From assembly GCF_027244095.1 (NCBI RefSeq), contig NC_069660.1:58481834-58545833 (forward strand): a stretch of 64,000 nt of DNA, in the 5' to 3' direction. Source of the DNA: Hemicordylus capensis (lineage: Eukaryota > Chordata > Lepidosauria > Squamata > Cordylidae). The notes below the pieces were generated by a model. The model saw nothing but the letters and a program-made list of their open reading frames with translations, was not told where the DNA came from and did not search any database. Each line of letters begins with the position of its first letter. The first letter of the stretch is position 1. The position numbers were made by a program, and so were the translations under genes. Below, piece after piece: positions 1 through 10,185 of this stretch.

Positions 1-392
1 GTGCAGGGAAAGGAGCTTGCCATGTTGCAAGGTAGTAGGAACAGGAAGAGAAGAGAGAGAGGAAATTAATCCCTAAGAGTACCAATCTACATTTCAAAGG
101 GATAGTGTCAGAGCAGTAGAGAAGGGATGACCAATGTCTTGACCCTCTAGCCCTCTGACTCACTAGTCTGTCCTCCACTATCTTTGAGACAAGAGACAGC
201 GCATAGTCCTTAACTTCCAACATAGACAGTACTGAGCTAGGTGGATAAATGATTTGACTCAGTAAGTAAAATTCATCTGGAAAACACAGGTGGCAATGAG
301 AGCAGGAGTTTCCCCTAGGACAGACTGCACTGACAGAAGACAGCCTACTAGTCTTTTAAAATATAGCATTGTATATATTTTAAGGTAAGCCA
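1..392. other. Intergenic, nothing recognised
   Basis: No exon-like frame with splice sites, no repeat and no RNA gene was recognised before the first SINE. Confidence 0.5.
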
Positions 393-658
393 CCTAATGG
401 TGCAGGTGAACGATTTGATTATCAAGCCAGAGGTTGCTGGTTCGAATCCCCACTGGTATATTCCCCAGACTATGGGAAACACCTATATCGGGCAGCAGCA
501 ATATAGGAAGATGTTGAAAGGCATTATCTAACACTGCGTGGGAGGAGGCAATGCTAAACTGCTCCTGTATTCTACCAAAAAAAAAAAAAAAAAAGCACAG
601 GGTTCTGTGGTCACCAGGAGTCAAAACCAACTCGACAGCACAGTGTTTCCTTTACCTA
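393..658 (+). mobile_element. Sauria-type SINE (tRNA head, Bov-B-like tail)
   Basis: The head carries a B-box-like GGTTCGAATCCCC. A body of the type GCAGCAATATAGGAAGATG follows, with a poly-A run inside. The tail ends near CTCGACAGCACA, like the Bov-B-related end of Sauria SINEs. Related copies are at 16377-16605 (minus) and 48927-49157. Confidence 0.7.
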
Positions 659-1394
659 GCACCCCAAAAGTCAGAAAAACAGCCATCTCCCTTATACAAG
701 AAGAAACTAAAGATAGGCACTAATAACTTCTTAATCAGAGGTGAGCATCTGATTATATCCAGGTATGCTCAGTATATAGACAGGTGAGGTTTTGCAAGAG
801 GTTGTCACCCCCGTTCCTTGTAACATTTTGTTCAATGCAACACATGACATGATGTTATTGTGGTGTGTGCAGCAAGCCAATGCTGTGAGACAGGGTGGGG
901 CAATGCATAGCAGGATAGCACTTTAAGGGCTTCATTAAACCAAACGTTATTAGGAAGAAAGGGGGAAAGGCACAGAATGAGAGCAGCCTTGTTTCTTTCT
1001 TCTTCAGTTCCCAATAAACAGCACATTCTGCTTTTTTAATTCAGCCTGAAATGGGAGGAGGGCTAGAAGGGGCTTATCTTCCTATAACAGCTCAGTGTTG
1101 ATGCATGGAGGTCATTTTCCTTTCCCCATCCCCTTTCACCTTAATGGACTGTGAATCATCTAGCTTGCTAGGAATCCCTCTTCTTCCCAAGCCACTGGCA
1201 GTCTGGTGATAAGGAAGCTGCTGAAACAGCCCTGAGAAACAGGACATGTGAAAGAAATGGAGATGGTGGCCTATCTACCAAAAGAAAACTTTAGAAGCGG
1301 GGTCGGGGGCAGGCTTGTTGAGACCTTTTGACTCCAGTCATTGAAGCTCTTCTCACATTCAGTGAGAAGACCTTCTTCCGGGGCTGCAGGGAAA
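659..1394. other. Intergenic, nothing recognised
   Basis: Mostly AT-neutral unique sequence. Open frames here are short and lack splice or homology support. Confidence 0.4.
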
Positions 1395-1815
1395 GTGGCC
1401 TTAGCCTGGTCTCCCCACAAACTATCACAAGGCAGCCCTGGGTGGCCAGATCGGTGGCTCCACCACGGAGCTGGCGAGGGCTGAAGAGATTGGGGGCCAT
1501 GTGGCCCCCAGAAATTCCAGGATGCCCCGCGTGAGCACACAGGGCATCCTGGAGAGACCCCCGAGGCCAGGAGGCTGCTTGCAGCCTCCCGGCCAGAGGT
1601 CTACTCGTGTGTCACTGTGCAGCGCGGTGACACAGGGGTGAAAAAATGAGGTTAATGGAGCACTCGCTCCATTAACCTCATTTAAAGGGAGGGGGAATTA
1701 GGAGGGTTAGCCGCCTTGGGAGCACTGGGCTCGCCTGCGAGCCAGCTGGTTCTCACGATCCCTGGAAAGTGGGTTAAGCTCCCTTAGCCCAGTTTCCAGT
1801 GATCGTGGGGATAGC
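1395..1815 (+). mobile_element. Multi-hairpin repeat element, copy 1
   Basis: A string of adjacent inverted repeats: 1491-1510 (8-bp arms), 1516-1553 (about 12 bp), 1565-1594 (9 bp core), 1608-1634 (8 bp), 1644-1683 (perfect 18-bp arms, 4-base loop), 1726-1744 (about 6 bp) and 1754-1807 (25-bp arms with 3 mismatches). GC-rich stems contrast with the surroundings. The same order of stems occurs in reverse at 6435-6895, so this is a dispersed repeat family, probably a non-autonomous DNA transposon. I do not recognise the family; the outer ends are uncertain. Confidence 0.6.
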
Positions 1816-1825
1816 GTCATTTTCT

Positions 1826-1890
1826 TATTAATATGACAAATATGTATATACCACTTTTCAACAAAAGTTCCCAGAGCAGTTTATATAGCT

Positions 1891-1952
<62 letters not shown>

Positions 1953-2215
1953 AATGGCTCCCTGTCCCCAAAGGACTCACAATCTAAAAAAGAAACATAA
2001 GATAGACAGACACCATCAACAGCCACTGGAGGGATGCTGTGCTGGGTATGAATAGGGCCAATTGCTCTCCCCCGCTAAGTAAAGAGAATCACCACAGAAA
2101 AAGGTGCTTCTTTGCTTAGTTAGCAGGGGGCTTCTGAAAGCCTGAAAGCTTAGAGTACTTAGGATGAGGAAAGCAACACAAAAAGAAAGTAGGTCTTTTA
2201 GGGCTATTGACACAA
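1826..2215 (-). mobile_element. LINE 3'-end repeat (CR1/L2-like), antisense
   Basis: Reads in reverse as a family seen at 7270-7530, 9206-9466, 42935-43145 and 54040-54290. Shared features are a block ending TATATAAAT, CCCTTTGGGGACAGGGA and TGGCCCTATCC. These look like 3' ends of a CR1/L2-type LINE or a SINE sharing its tail. A GATA microsatellite interrupts the copy. Confidence 0.55.
1891..1951. repeat. (GATA)n microsatellite
   Basis: About 15 uninterrupted tetranucleotide units, inside the antisense LINE 3' end at its A-rich tail position. Confidence 0.95.
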
Positions 2216-2220
2216 TCTAT

Positions 2221-2951
2221 TAGGGTTGTGCAATTTGATTTGCCCACAAATCGATTTGGGTCAAATTAGGGGTGATTTGATGATTCTACCCTGAATCGAA
2301 TCACCCTGAAAACAAAAGGCCAGATTTGGGTAGATTATAATTGTCCCCCTATTTGACCTGAGTTGATTTGGGTGATTCGGGCACTGTTTTGAGGCCCGTT
2401 TTGCTGGAAAAATAGGCCCCAAAATGGTGCTTCTTTCTGGGGAGAGCTGGGCTACCAATTGGGATCGACAGTTAGTCCAACCCTCTGCTCTGGGCTCAGC
2501 ATGTCAGCCTGCCTCGGAGGACAGGTCTACCCCGATAGACCAGGATTACTGGTCACCAGGTGATGTGCCAAGTCTGGAGTGGAGGGCTGGTCTACCTGCT
2601 GGTTTTCCAGAGAGAGCTGGTCTACCAATTAGGATCAGTGGGCAGACCAATCCTCTGCTCCAGACTTAGTGCAGCCATCAGCTCACTACGGAGGGCTGGT
2701 CTACCCACTGATCCTAATTGGTAGAAGCTCTCCCTAGAAAGAAGCACCATTTTGAGGCCCATTTCTTCAGCAAAATTGGCCTCAAAATGGCACTGGAATT
2801 GCCTAAATCAATGGAATTGCCCAAATCCAATTGTGGGGTGATTCATTGAGGCAGCTAGCCAAGCCAGCTACTTTCAATGGATCAATTCGGGGGTCTGCAA
2901 TTCAATTTGACCTCAAATCAAATTGCAGATCTGGATTCATGAACACCCCTA
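2221..2951. mobile_element. hAT-like non-autonomous transposon
   Basis: Terminal TAGGGTTGTGCAA and GAACACCCCTA form short inverted ends. Inside, long subterminal inverted arms carry TGCTTCTTTCT and AGAAAGAAGCA with ACCAATTGGGAT-like blocks. No transposase remains. A target-site duplication is not clear. A related partial copy is at 38932-39557. Confidence 0.6.
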
Positions 2952-3766
2952 ATGACCATCTTGCCTGTGACAACTAGGGTTGCCAACTCTTACTGAAACT
3001 ATTCCTGGAAATCACGCACACAAGCAAACACACCTGCCCAGTATCTTTCACAATATCAAGCCATTAACATCTGGAGGATTGCTTTCAATAGTCACCTGGA
3101 GATTCATGTTGAATGCTGGAGGCTCCAGGCCTACCCGAGAGACATCTGCTTCCTGATTGTGGTTCATGTGTTAACTGGCTCATTTGCCACACACAATTTT
3201 GTATGTCTCAGTGTGGGCTGAAGGGAGGTGTGAAAAACTGCAGACTCTGCTTATGGTGAATGGATATGGTGAGCAGCCTGATGAAAGAAAAAAGGAGGTG
3301 GCTGACACAACAGGACTGGTTGAATGCATTGGCTCTGACTGCCTGGCTTTGGGAAGCCAAACTGACCTGAAGAGGAAGGTAATTTCTGGCTTCAAAGTTA
3401 TAGCAAATCTTTTGGCGCTCTCTAGTGTTTCCTTTTGTTGGTGGTGAATTTTCTCAAAGTTTTTTTCAAAGTCTCATCTGGTGAATTTTCTCTAAATTAA
3501 TGGGGAAAGCAGCCCCCACCTCACAAAAACAAAATATCCCCACCTAGATTTGCAGATTCTGAATAAAAAGGTGTTATCTATAATGCAAAATCACCTAAAC
3601 AGTTATATTTTCTTTTGGAACAACCCCACACACCAAAGAAACCCATAAAGCTCTTTAAAGGTCTTTTGCAGTTTCAAATTGGTTCTGTTTTCAACAAGGA
3701 AAAAAGTCTCTGGCCACTCTAGGCTTGTCTGCCAGCAGTGGTGGAATGTTCATTTCTCAGAGGGCT
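2952..3766. other. Intergenic, nothing recognised
   Basis: Two open frames on opposite strands around 3180-3447 overlap each other and show no recognised domain or splice context. Treated as non-coding. Confidence 0.4.
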
Positions 3767-3889
3767 CTACAGCTTTGGCCTTTCGGTAGATATGGACTAC
3801 AACTCCCAGCTTGCCTAACCATTGGCCACACTGATTTGGAATGATGGGTGGTCCAGAAACAGCTGGAAGGCTGAAGTTGAGCAGCCCTG
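3767..3889. mobile_element. hAT-type hairpin MITE, diverged
   Basis: GACTACAACTCCCAG and inverted end sequences of the family GGGCTGCACAACTT...GCAGCCCTG. Ends are recognisable; a target-site duplication is not. Confidence 0.5.
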
Positions 3890-4807
3890 ATTGATTGGTT
3901 CCCCACCTAAGACTGAGGCAGCGGAGTCAGGGGCTAGAATCCCTGATAAGCTGCATACCAGTATTTATTAAAACAAACTTAGAATTTAGGATGAGAGCAA
4001 GTGTCTTGCCCCAGGACACCAAGAAGCTTGCAGTGGTTGAGGGGAAATCTGGAGATCCAAAACAAACATTCTGTCAACTGCACTACATCATAGACCAACA
4101 GTCCTCTGGGGGCATGGTAAAAGAACCAGGTGACTACTTAAGCATGTACCCTATTTACCTGAATCCAAGACCAGCTTTTCCCCAAGTTTTTTTTGATCAG
4201 GAGGTCATCTTAAAATTCAGAATCCGGTTCCTTTTGAGTAACTGCAGATATAACCTGTATTTAACCTCTACTTTTTAAGGGGTCATCTTAGATTCAGAGC
4301 TGTCTTTGATTTGGGTAAATACTGTACAAACCAGAACAAATCATGGATCACCCCGCCATTTCCAAGGTGAGACAAACTCCTGAAAAGAGAAATCAGGTTG
4401 GCAGCTCTCTGTCCAAAAAAAGGCACCTGCACTTTCATGACAGCCCTGACTTTATTAATTGGATGGTGAGGAATTTTGCTTCTTCTCATGGCACTACTCT
4501 GAGCAGCACTTCCAGACATGTAGTTACAGTATGAAAGGCTGAGGCACATGACAGTCAAGACACAGTGAGTGCGTTTGGACTTTGCATGGAACCATGACTT
4601 ATTTTTATTTTAACTAAGGTTTATTTAACAAATCTGGATTGATGCCACAGATGAACACCAAATCTTGTTTTATTTTGGTGGGAGGAGGGTTTTATTTTTC
4701 CATATCTTGGCTTGTTTGGGTCTAGCCCCTTATCCCTTATCTCTCATGAGTGAGGCTGCCTCTATGTGAAAGCCCAACACGGATGAAGCTAGTGAACGAT
4801 TATTGCC
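3890..4807. other. Intergenic, nothing recognised
   Basis: The open frame at 3895-4278 has no recognised domain and no splice context. Short repeated phrases (GGTCATCTTA near 4203 and 4281) suggest an old repeat. Confidence 0.35.
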
Positions 4808-5026
4808 AGTTCAGACATCACACAAGACCATGGTTAGGATAAACAAACCAGCCTCAGTCTTGGGCTCAGACTGTGGTTTGATGACCCAGAATAAGCCACC
4901 ATTTGTTGACTGGCATGAGTGTAGACATACAAACTTAAAAGAAGTTTTAAGATTTTAAAACTTTTAAAAGTTTTAAGATTTAAGTCTTAAAAGAAATAAA
5001 CCATGGTTCTGCGTGATGTCTGAACT
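4808..5026. mobile_element. MITE with AGTTCAGACATCAC ends
   Basis: AGTTCAGACATCACAC at the left is matched by GCGTGATGTCTGAACT at the right, with CCATGGTT following or preceding in inverted order. An AT-rich palindromic patch lies near 4940-5000. No transposase is present. Confidence 0.55.
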
Positions 5027-6185
5027 CATCCATTGCTGGCAATTCTCCAGTTCCCCTTCAGAGCACTTGCAATTTTAAAAGGCCAGGGTACTGCTAGGTA
5101 TAAACCAGATGTGTTCTGGGAAATCTGTGACTGGATCCATCCGGGTTTTTTCCCTCTGGTTACAAACTTCAGGGCCCAGGGCCACAGAGAAGGGATTAAC
5201 CCTTTTCTCTGCACTGTTTTCCTGTCTTATATCATCTACCTGAACTGCTATTGGCAGCAAAGAGAGAGCATTGTGAGCCAGGCTCGGAGTGGGTGACAGG
5301 GCAACAGGGCATATTACCGGTGCGCCACACACACGGGGCACCCCTGCTCCCCACCGCACTCGGCCACAATGAATACTCCCACCCTTAAGTACCCATTCTG
5401 CTCAAAACCCGGCGCCCTCCCCACATACATTCCACCACCCTCTCAGTGCCCCCAGTCTGGCCTTGCCGTGAGCCCAAAATGGATGATGCCCTCCAAGAAC
5501 CCAGAACTTACTACTCCACAGGGAGTATTCTTTCTGCCACTATTGAGTATGATAGCAAAATGCAGTGACATTCTTGCTTCTGGCCACTAGATGGCAGCAT
5601 ACAGCAAGACTGGAGGTAAAGTTTCCCAAAATACATTTAATTAGGCTTCAGAAGCCTCCCTGATTGTGCCATGTGATACAATTCAGCAGTGGCAGAATGA
5701 GGCCAGCATTGTTGTGTCTCTCCCACTAGCTTAATTTCACACGCTCAAAGGAAGTGAATAGCCAGCATTTGGGATCTACTGGGGAGTCTAGGGACTAGGA
5801 AACACACCTTTCATGTATGAAGAAAAGGAACAGTGTTAAACAGGATACAGTGCACTTAAGCATAGAACCCAGGCACCTGTTAGGAATAGAGAGACCTTTG
5901 CAATTTAATACTGCTAATGGAAATGCTTCATTTACTATAAGAAACAGTGCAGTGTGGCTAAGAATCTGGCACCATCGTTTGATTCTGCAACAACCTGGCC
6001 AAGGCCAGCCCACACACTCCGCCAATGTGGGGATAATAATATTCCTCTTACAGAGTGAAAACATTTGGCTTGAATTTAGGAATACAAATTTTAGGAATAC
6101 AATTTTTTTATTGAATCAACAAACTACCAAAGCATACAGTATGTTGCCATTGCACAGTTATATACAGATAAATTGTTTTTACATC

Positions 6186-6189
<4 letters not shown>
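5027..6189. other. Intergenic with a candidate CTCF site
   Basis: No repeat or exon was recognised apart from the CTCF-like motif at 5584. Overlapping frames on both strands look like chance. Confidence 0.35.
5584..5598 (+). promoter_or_regulatory. Candidate CTCF binding site
   Basis: CCACTAGATGGCAGC is a close match to the known core CCASYAGRKGGCAGC, on the + strand. A motif alone does not show occupancy. Confidence 0.45.

Positions 6190-6221
<32 letters not shown>
6190..6221. repeat. (GA)n microsatellite
   Basis: About 16 GA units followed by TATTTACA. Confidence 0.9.
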
Positions 6222-6222
<1 letters not shown>

Positions 6223-6434
6223 TTTACACTTAGAGAGGTTGTAAACAACAGGTTTGTGGAGTATATGCAAGTCGTGCTGTAACGAGGGAAAAAATTTTCC
6301 AATCAAATCATTTAATCTGGGGCGGGGGGGTCACATCCAACGTCCATTTCCACAGTTTGTCCCATCGCTGTTTGGTGGAGATACTTTTGTCCTTTTGCAT
6401 GTAACCGTACAGGCTTTTCCAGAAAAAAACTCAC

Positions 6435-6895
6435 AGGGGCTATTCTGATGATCAGCAAAAATCAGGCTAGCCTCCGCTAGCCCGATTTTTGCTGGTCATC
6501 AGAACCACCGGGCTCACAGCCAAGCCCGGTGGTTCTGAAGCAGCTAACCTGCTCCTGTAGCCCGCCCCTTAGCCCGGTTTGCAGAGCCAGCGCTCCGCAA
6601 ACCCGGGCTATCTGCTCGTGAGTAGCCGTGGTGCGGCTCCGCACCACGGCTACTCGCAAGCAGACCCCCGACCAGGAGGCAAAAAGCCGCCTCCCGGCTC
6701 TGGGGGTCTCCCCAGTATGCCCTGCGTGCTTGTGCAAGGCATACTGGGGCTTCCGGGGGCCACGCAGCCCCCGAGCTCCCCAGCCCCCGCCGGCTCTGTC
6801 TCGGAGCCAGCAATCATGTGGGCGGCCGATCCGGCCATCCAGGGCTCCCTTCCCACTCACAGCCCCAAACCAGATCTCACGGATCATGAGACCCA
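6435..6895 (-). mobile_element. Multi-hairpin repeat element, copy 2
   Basis: Seven consecutive inverted repeats: 6443-6504 (28-bp arms, 26 matched, 6-base loop), 6501-6536 (perfect 14-bp arms), 6570-6610 (about 19 bp), 6611-6664 (26-bp arms, 24 matched, 2-base loop), 6662-6709 (nested, 8-bp outer arms), 6710-6749 (16 bp, 15 matched) and 6754-6773 (7 bp). In reverse complement the last three match the order and sequence of the first stems of the copy at 1395-1815. Adjacent stems nearly abut or share bases. Probably a non-autonomous transposon of unrecognised class. Confidence 0.6.
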
Positions 6896-7269
6896 GTCCA
6901 CAGTCTTATCTCCCTGTATCTCTTGGTCCCTTCTTCCCTCCTTGTTCCTATGTAGGAACATTGTGTAAGTGACATACAGATTTACTAACCGTACTACCAG
7001 AAGGGGTATGCTCCAGTTCCCCAATATGGGGCCACCTGTCCTATCTTGTTTCCTGGAGGGTTTTTTTGCTGGGAAAGAGGTTTTATCGCTCAAACCCAAG
7101 GTCAGTTCTTCCCATGTCTGTTTTCCCAAATCTGGCCACTCTAACTGCTTGCTTGCACCCTGCCACACTTCTTTGGCCACCACACATTCTTTTAAGAAAT
7201 GCAGGTGGGTTTCATTGAATGTCTTGAATTTAGGGTGAAGAGGAATGGATCCCTCTTTTCTGCTTCTTA
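6896..7269. other. Intergenic, nothing recognised
   Basis: Frames here are short and unsupported. Confidence 0.35.
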
Positions 7270-7530
7270 TCTCTTTTCACAGAGATAAGGCCCTTGCTAA
7301 CAGAGCAAAGAGGCACCTTTTAAAAGTGGTGAGTCTCTTATATTTAGCAGGGGAGAGCAACTGGCCCTATCCATCCCCAGCACAGCATCCCTCCAGTGGC
7401 TGTTGCTGGTGTCTATCATGTTTCTTTTTTAGATTGTGGGCCTTTGGGGGACAGGGGAGCCATTTTATTTATATCTAATCTGCTTTGGGAATTTTGTTGT
7501 TGAAAAGCAGTATATAAATATTCGGCATAT
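7270..7530 (+). mobile_element. LINE 3'-end repeat (CR1/L2-like)
   Basis: Contains CAGGGGAGAGCAACTGGCC, GGGGACAGGG and GAAAAGCAGTATATAAATA, the sense form of the family found reversed at 1826-2215. Confidence 0.6.
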
Positions 7531-7627
7531 TTGTATTCACATCTGTAGTCTTCCCAGTGGCCACCCATAATTTCCCACAGAATTCCCTCTGAGAACAACA
7601 TTATGTGATGTAGTGGCATTCGAAGGG

Positions 7628-7629
<2 letters not shown>

Positions 7630-7705
<76 letters not shown>

Positions 7706-7818
7706 TTTTGGCAGTTTTACAGAGGCAAATTACTAGCGGCAGTTCTCCCCATGAATGCATTTCCCCATGCAGCCATGGGAAAATCTGTCATTAGTAATTT
7801 GCCTCTGTAAAACTGCTG

Positions 7819-7904
<86 letters not shown>
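7630..7904. repeat. Palindrome flanked by mirrored microsatellites
   Basis: (TG)n 7630-7669 and (AG)n 7671-7702 on the left face (TC)n 7822-7873 and (AC)n 7873-7904 on the right. Between them is a 120-bp core whose halves are inverted copies: CAGTTTTACAGAGGCAAATT on the left and AATTTGCCTCTGTAAAACTG on the right. The whole block is one large inverted repeat. Confidence 0.85.
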
Positions 7905-7905
<1 letters not shown>

Positions 7906-7929
7906 TTCACTGCCTGCAAATGGAGCTAC

Positions 7930-8335
7930 GCAATTGCGCATTGGCTTGGGCCCCAGCCCCCAGGTACCTTAGGGACTGTCTGCTCCCATCTGAATCTACT
8001 CACCTGACTAGATCAGCAGGGAGGGGTCTGCTTCACATGGCAACAGTTGCTGAGGCCCATTTGTCGAGCATGCAGGACAGGGCCTTCTCAGTTGTTGCTC
8101 CCAGGTTGTGGAACTCGCTCTCAGCTGAGACCCACATGGCTGCCTCTCTCCCAGCTTTTAGAAGGAAAGTGAAGACGGCCCTTTTTATCCAGGCTTTTGG
8201 TCACTGAGCTGTCCTTTGCTCTTTTTAAGCTGTATTCTGTTTTTATGTTTTTACTGAATAGTTTTTTGTTTTTTGTTTTGTTAACTGCCCTGCAGGTCTT
8301 AGGACAAAGGGCATTATATAAATATAAAATTGAGA
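7930..8335 (+). mobile_element. L2/CR1-like LINE 3' fragment
   Basis: Encodes LRDCLLPSESTHLTRSAG, then DRAFSVVAPRLWNSLSAE and a stop at 8205-8207. This is the C-terminal signature common to L2/CR1 LINE polyproteins, followed by an AT-rich 3' tail ending GGGCATTATATAAATATAAA. Confidence 0.75.
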
Positions 8336-9205
8336 GAGGCATTTTGGCTCAGCCCTGTAAGCATGTGAAGTGCTTTGAACACTTGAAAGTGCCATGCAAC
8401 CATTTCAAACTGGATTTAGAGTGGGCTATGGGGTTGAGACAGCCTTGGTCGGCCTGATAGATTATCTATACCAAGAAATCAACAGGAGGAGTATGACTCT
8501 GCTGGTTCTTTTGGACCTCTCTACGGCTTTCGATGCCATCAACCATGGTATCCTGAATCATCTGGGGGACTTGGGAATAGCGGGTACTGCTTTGCAGTAA
8601 TTCCATTCCTATCTTTCAGGCAGATTTCAGATGGTGTCACTCGGAAATAGTTGCTCTGTGAAACCAGAGCTATTGTATGGTGTCCCTCAGGGCTCCATCC
8701 TTTCCCTGATACTTTTTAACATCTATATGAAACCACCTGGGTGAGCTCATCAGGGGATTTGGAGCAGGGTGTTATCTATCAATATGCTGATGACACCCAA
8801 ATCTATTTCTCCATGACATCATAATCAGGAAATGGCATAGCTCCCCTAAATGTCTGTCTTCAGGCAGTAATGATATGAATGAGAGATAATAAATTTAAGC
8901 TGAATCCAAACAAGATGGAGGTACTAATGGTAAAAGGGCCATAATTCAAGGGATGTGATAGAACTTCCTTTTCTGGATAGGGTTGCACTCCCCCTAAAGG
9001 AACAGGTACATAGCTTGGGAGTGCTTCTGGACCCAGGCCTCACCCTGGTATCTCAGGTGGAGGCTATGGCCAGGAGCGCTATCAACTTTGGTTCATACAA
9101 CAGCTGCATCTGTTCCTTGAAGATAATGATCTCAAAACCAGTGAAGAAATTCACTGGTAACTTCTTGGCTTGATTACTGCAATGCGCTGTACATGGGGCT
9201 GCCTC

Positions 9206-9466
9206 TGTATGTTGTTGTTGTTGTTATTTATTTGATTTCTATACCGCCCTTCCAAAAATGGCTCAGGGCAGTTTACACAGAGAAATAATAAACAAACAAA
9301 CACACAAATAAACACACAAATAAACACACAAATAAATAAATAAATAAGAAAGAAAGAAAGATGGATCCCTGTCCCCAAAGGGCTCACAATCTAAAAATAA
9401 ACCTAAAACAGACACCAGCAACAGTCACTGGAGGTACTGTGTTGGGGGTGGATAGGGCCAGTTGTT
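9206..9466 (-). mobile_element. LINE 3'-end repeat inserted in the LINE
   Basis: Antisense copy of the family at 7270-7530: TATTTGATTTCTATACCGCC at the left, a degenerate A-rich tail of AAAC/AAAT units (about 9290-9355), then GGGGACAG reversed and GGATAGGGCCAGTTG at the right. Confidence 0.6.
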
Positions 9467-9570
9467 TGGAAACTTCAGTTAGTTCAAAAATGCAGCAGCC
9501 AGATTAGTCTCTGGGGTTTCTCGGAGAGACTATATTATGCCTGTTTTACAACAGCTGCACTGGCTGCCAA

Positions 9571-9825
9571 TATAGGAACATAGGAAGCTGCCATATACTG
9601 AGTCAGACCATTGGTCTATCTAGCTCAGTATTATCTATCCAGACTGGCAGCAGCTTCCCCAAGGTTGCAGGCAGGAATTGCTCTCAGTCTTATCTTGGAG
9701 AAGCCAGGGAGGGAACTTGGAACCTTCTGCTCTTCCCTGAGAGGCTCCATCTCCCGAGGGGAATATCTTGCAGTCCTCACACATCAAGTCTCCCATTCAT
9801 ATAAAACCAAATGGCTTAGGACCAG
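9571..9825 (-). mobile_element. tRNA-derived squamate SINE inserted in the LINE
   Basis: Begins GGAACATAGGAAGCTGCC and continues TGAGTCAGACCATTGG, the reversed 3' end of the commonest SINE in this window. LINE coding sequence is found on both sides. Confidence 0.75.
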
Positions 9826-10185
9826 GTTACTAGGGAGAGCACCTTCTTCAGTATGATCCCTACTGCACTTCAGGAGAGGTCCATCTCTGGTTGTTGCCAG
9901 TATGCCTGGCTGCGACTCAGGAGCAGGCCCTCTCTGAAGCTGCTCTTGCACTCTGGAATGCACTTCTTATGGATATTAGATGTGTTAGAGTGTTAGCAGC
10001 CTTTCAAAGAGCCGTTTGTTTGTTTGTTTGTTTGCCTGGCCTTTAGTGAGTACTGAGATGATTTTAAAGTGGCTTTAATGTTGTTTGAATGAGTTTTTTA
10101 AAAAAATCTGTTTTTATATTTGTGAACTGCCTTGAGCCATCTAGGTGTGGCAGTATAAAAATCTAATAAACAAACAAATAAATAG

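Larger units (their letters stand above)
8375..10185 (+). mobile_element. L2/CR1-like LINE, 5'-truncated, with nested insertions
   Basis: Reverse transcriptase remains include TGFRVGYGVETALVGLIDYL, LVLLDLSTAFDAINHGIL, GVPQGSIL and the catalytic YADDTQIYFSM (YADD at 8783-8794). Downstream, NAAARLVSGVSRR-like and LQQLHWLP-like segments surround two later insertions: a LINE 3'-end repeat at 9206-9466 and a SINE at 9571-9825. The 3' tail ends near 10185 in AATAAACAAACAAATAAATA. Several stops and frame changes make it inactive. The antisense copy at 58448-61097 belongs to the same family. Confidence 0.8.

Noticed and set aside
3895-4278. 127-residue open frame
   Set aside because: No recognised domain, no promoter or splice context; likely chance in repeat-derived sequence.
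7613-8207. Frames with Cys-Val, Arg-Glu, Ser-Leu and Thr-His runs
   Set aside because: They translate dinucleotide microsatellites.
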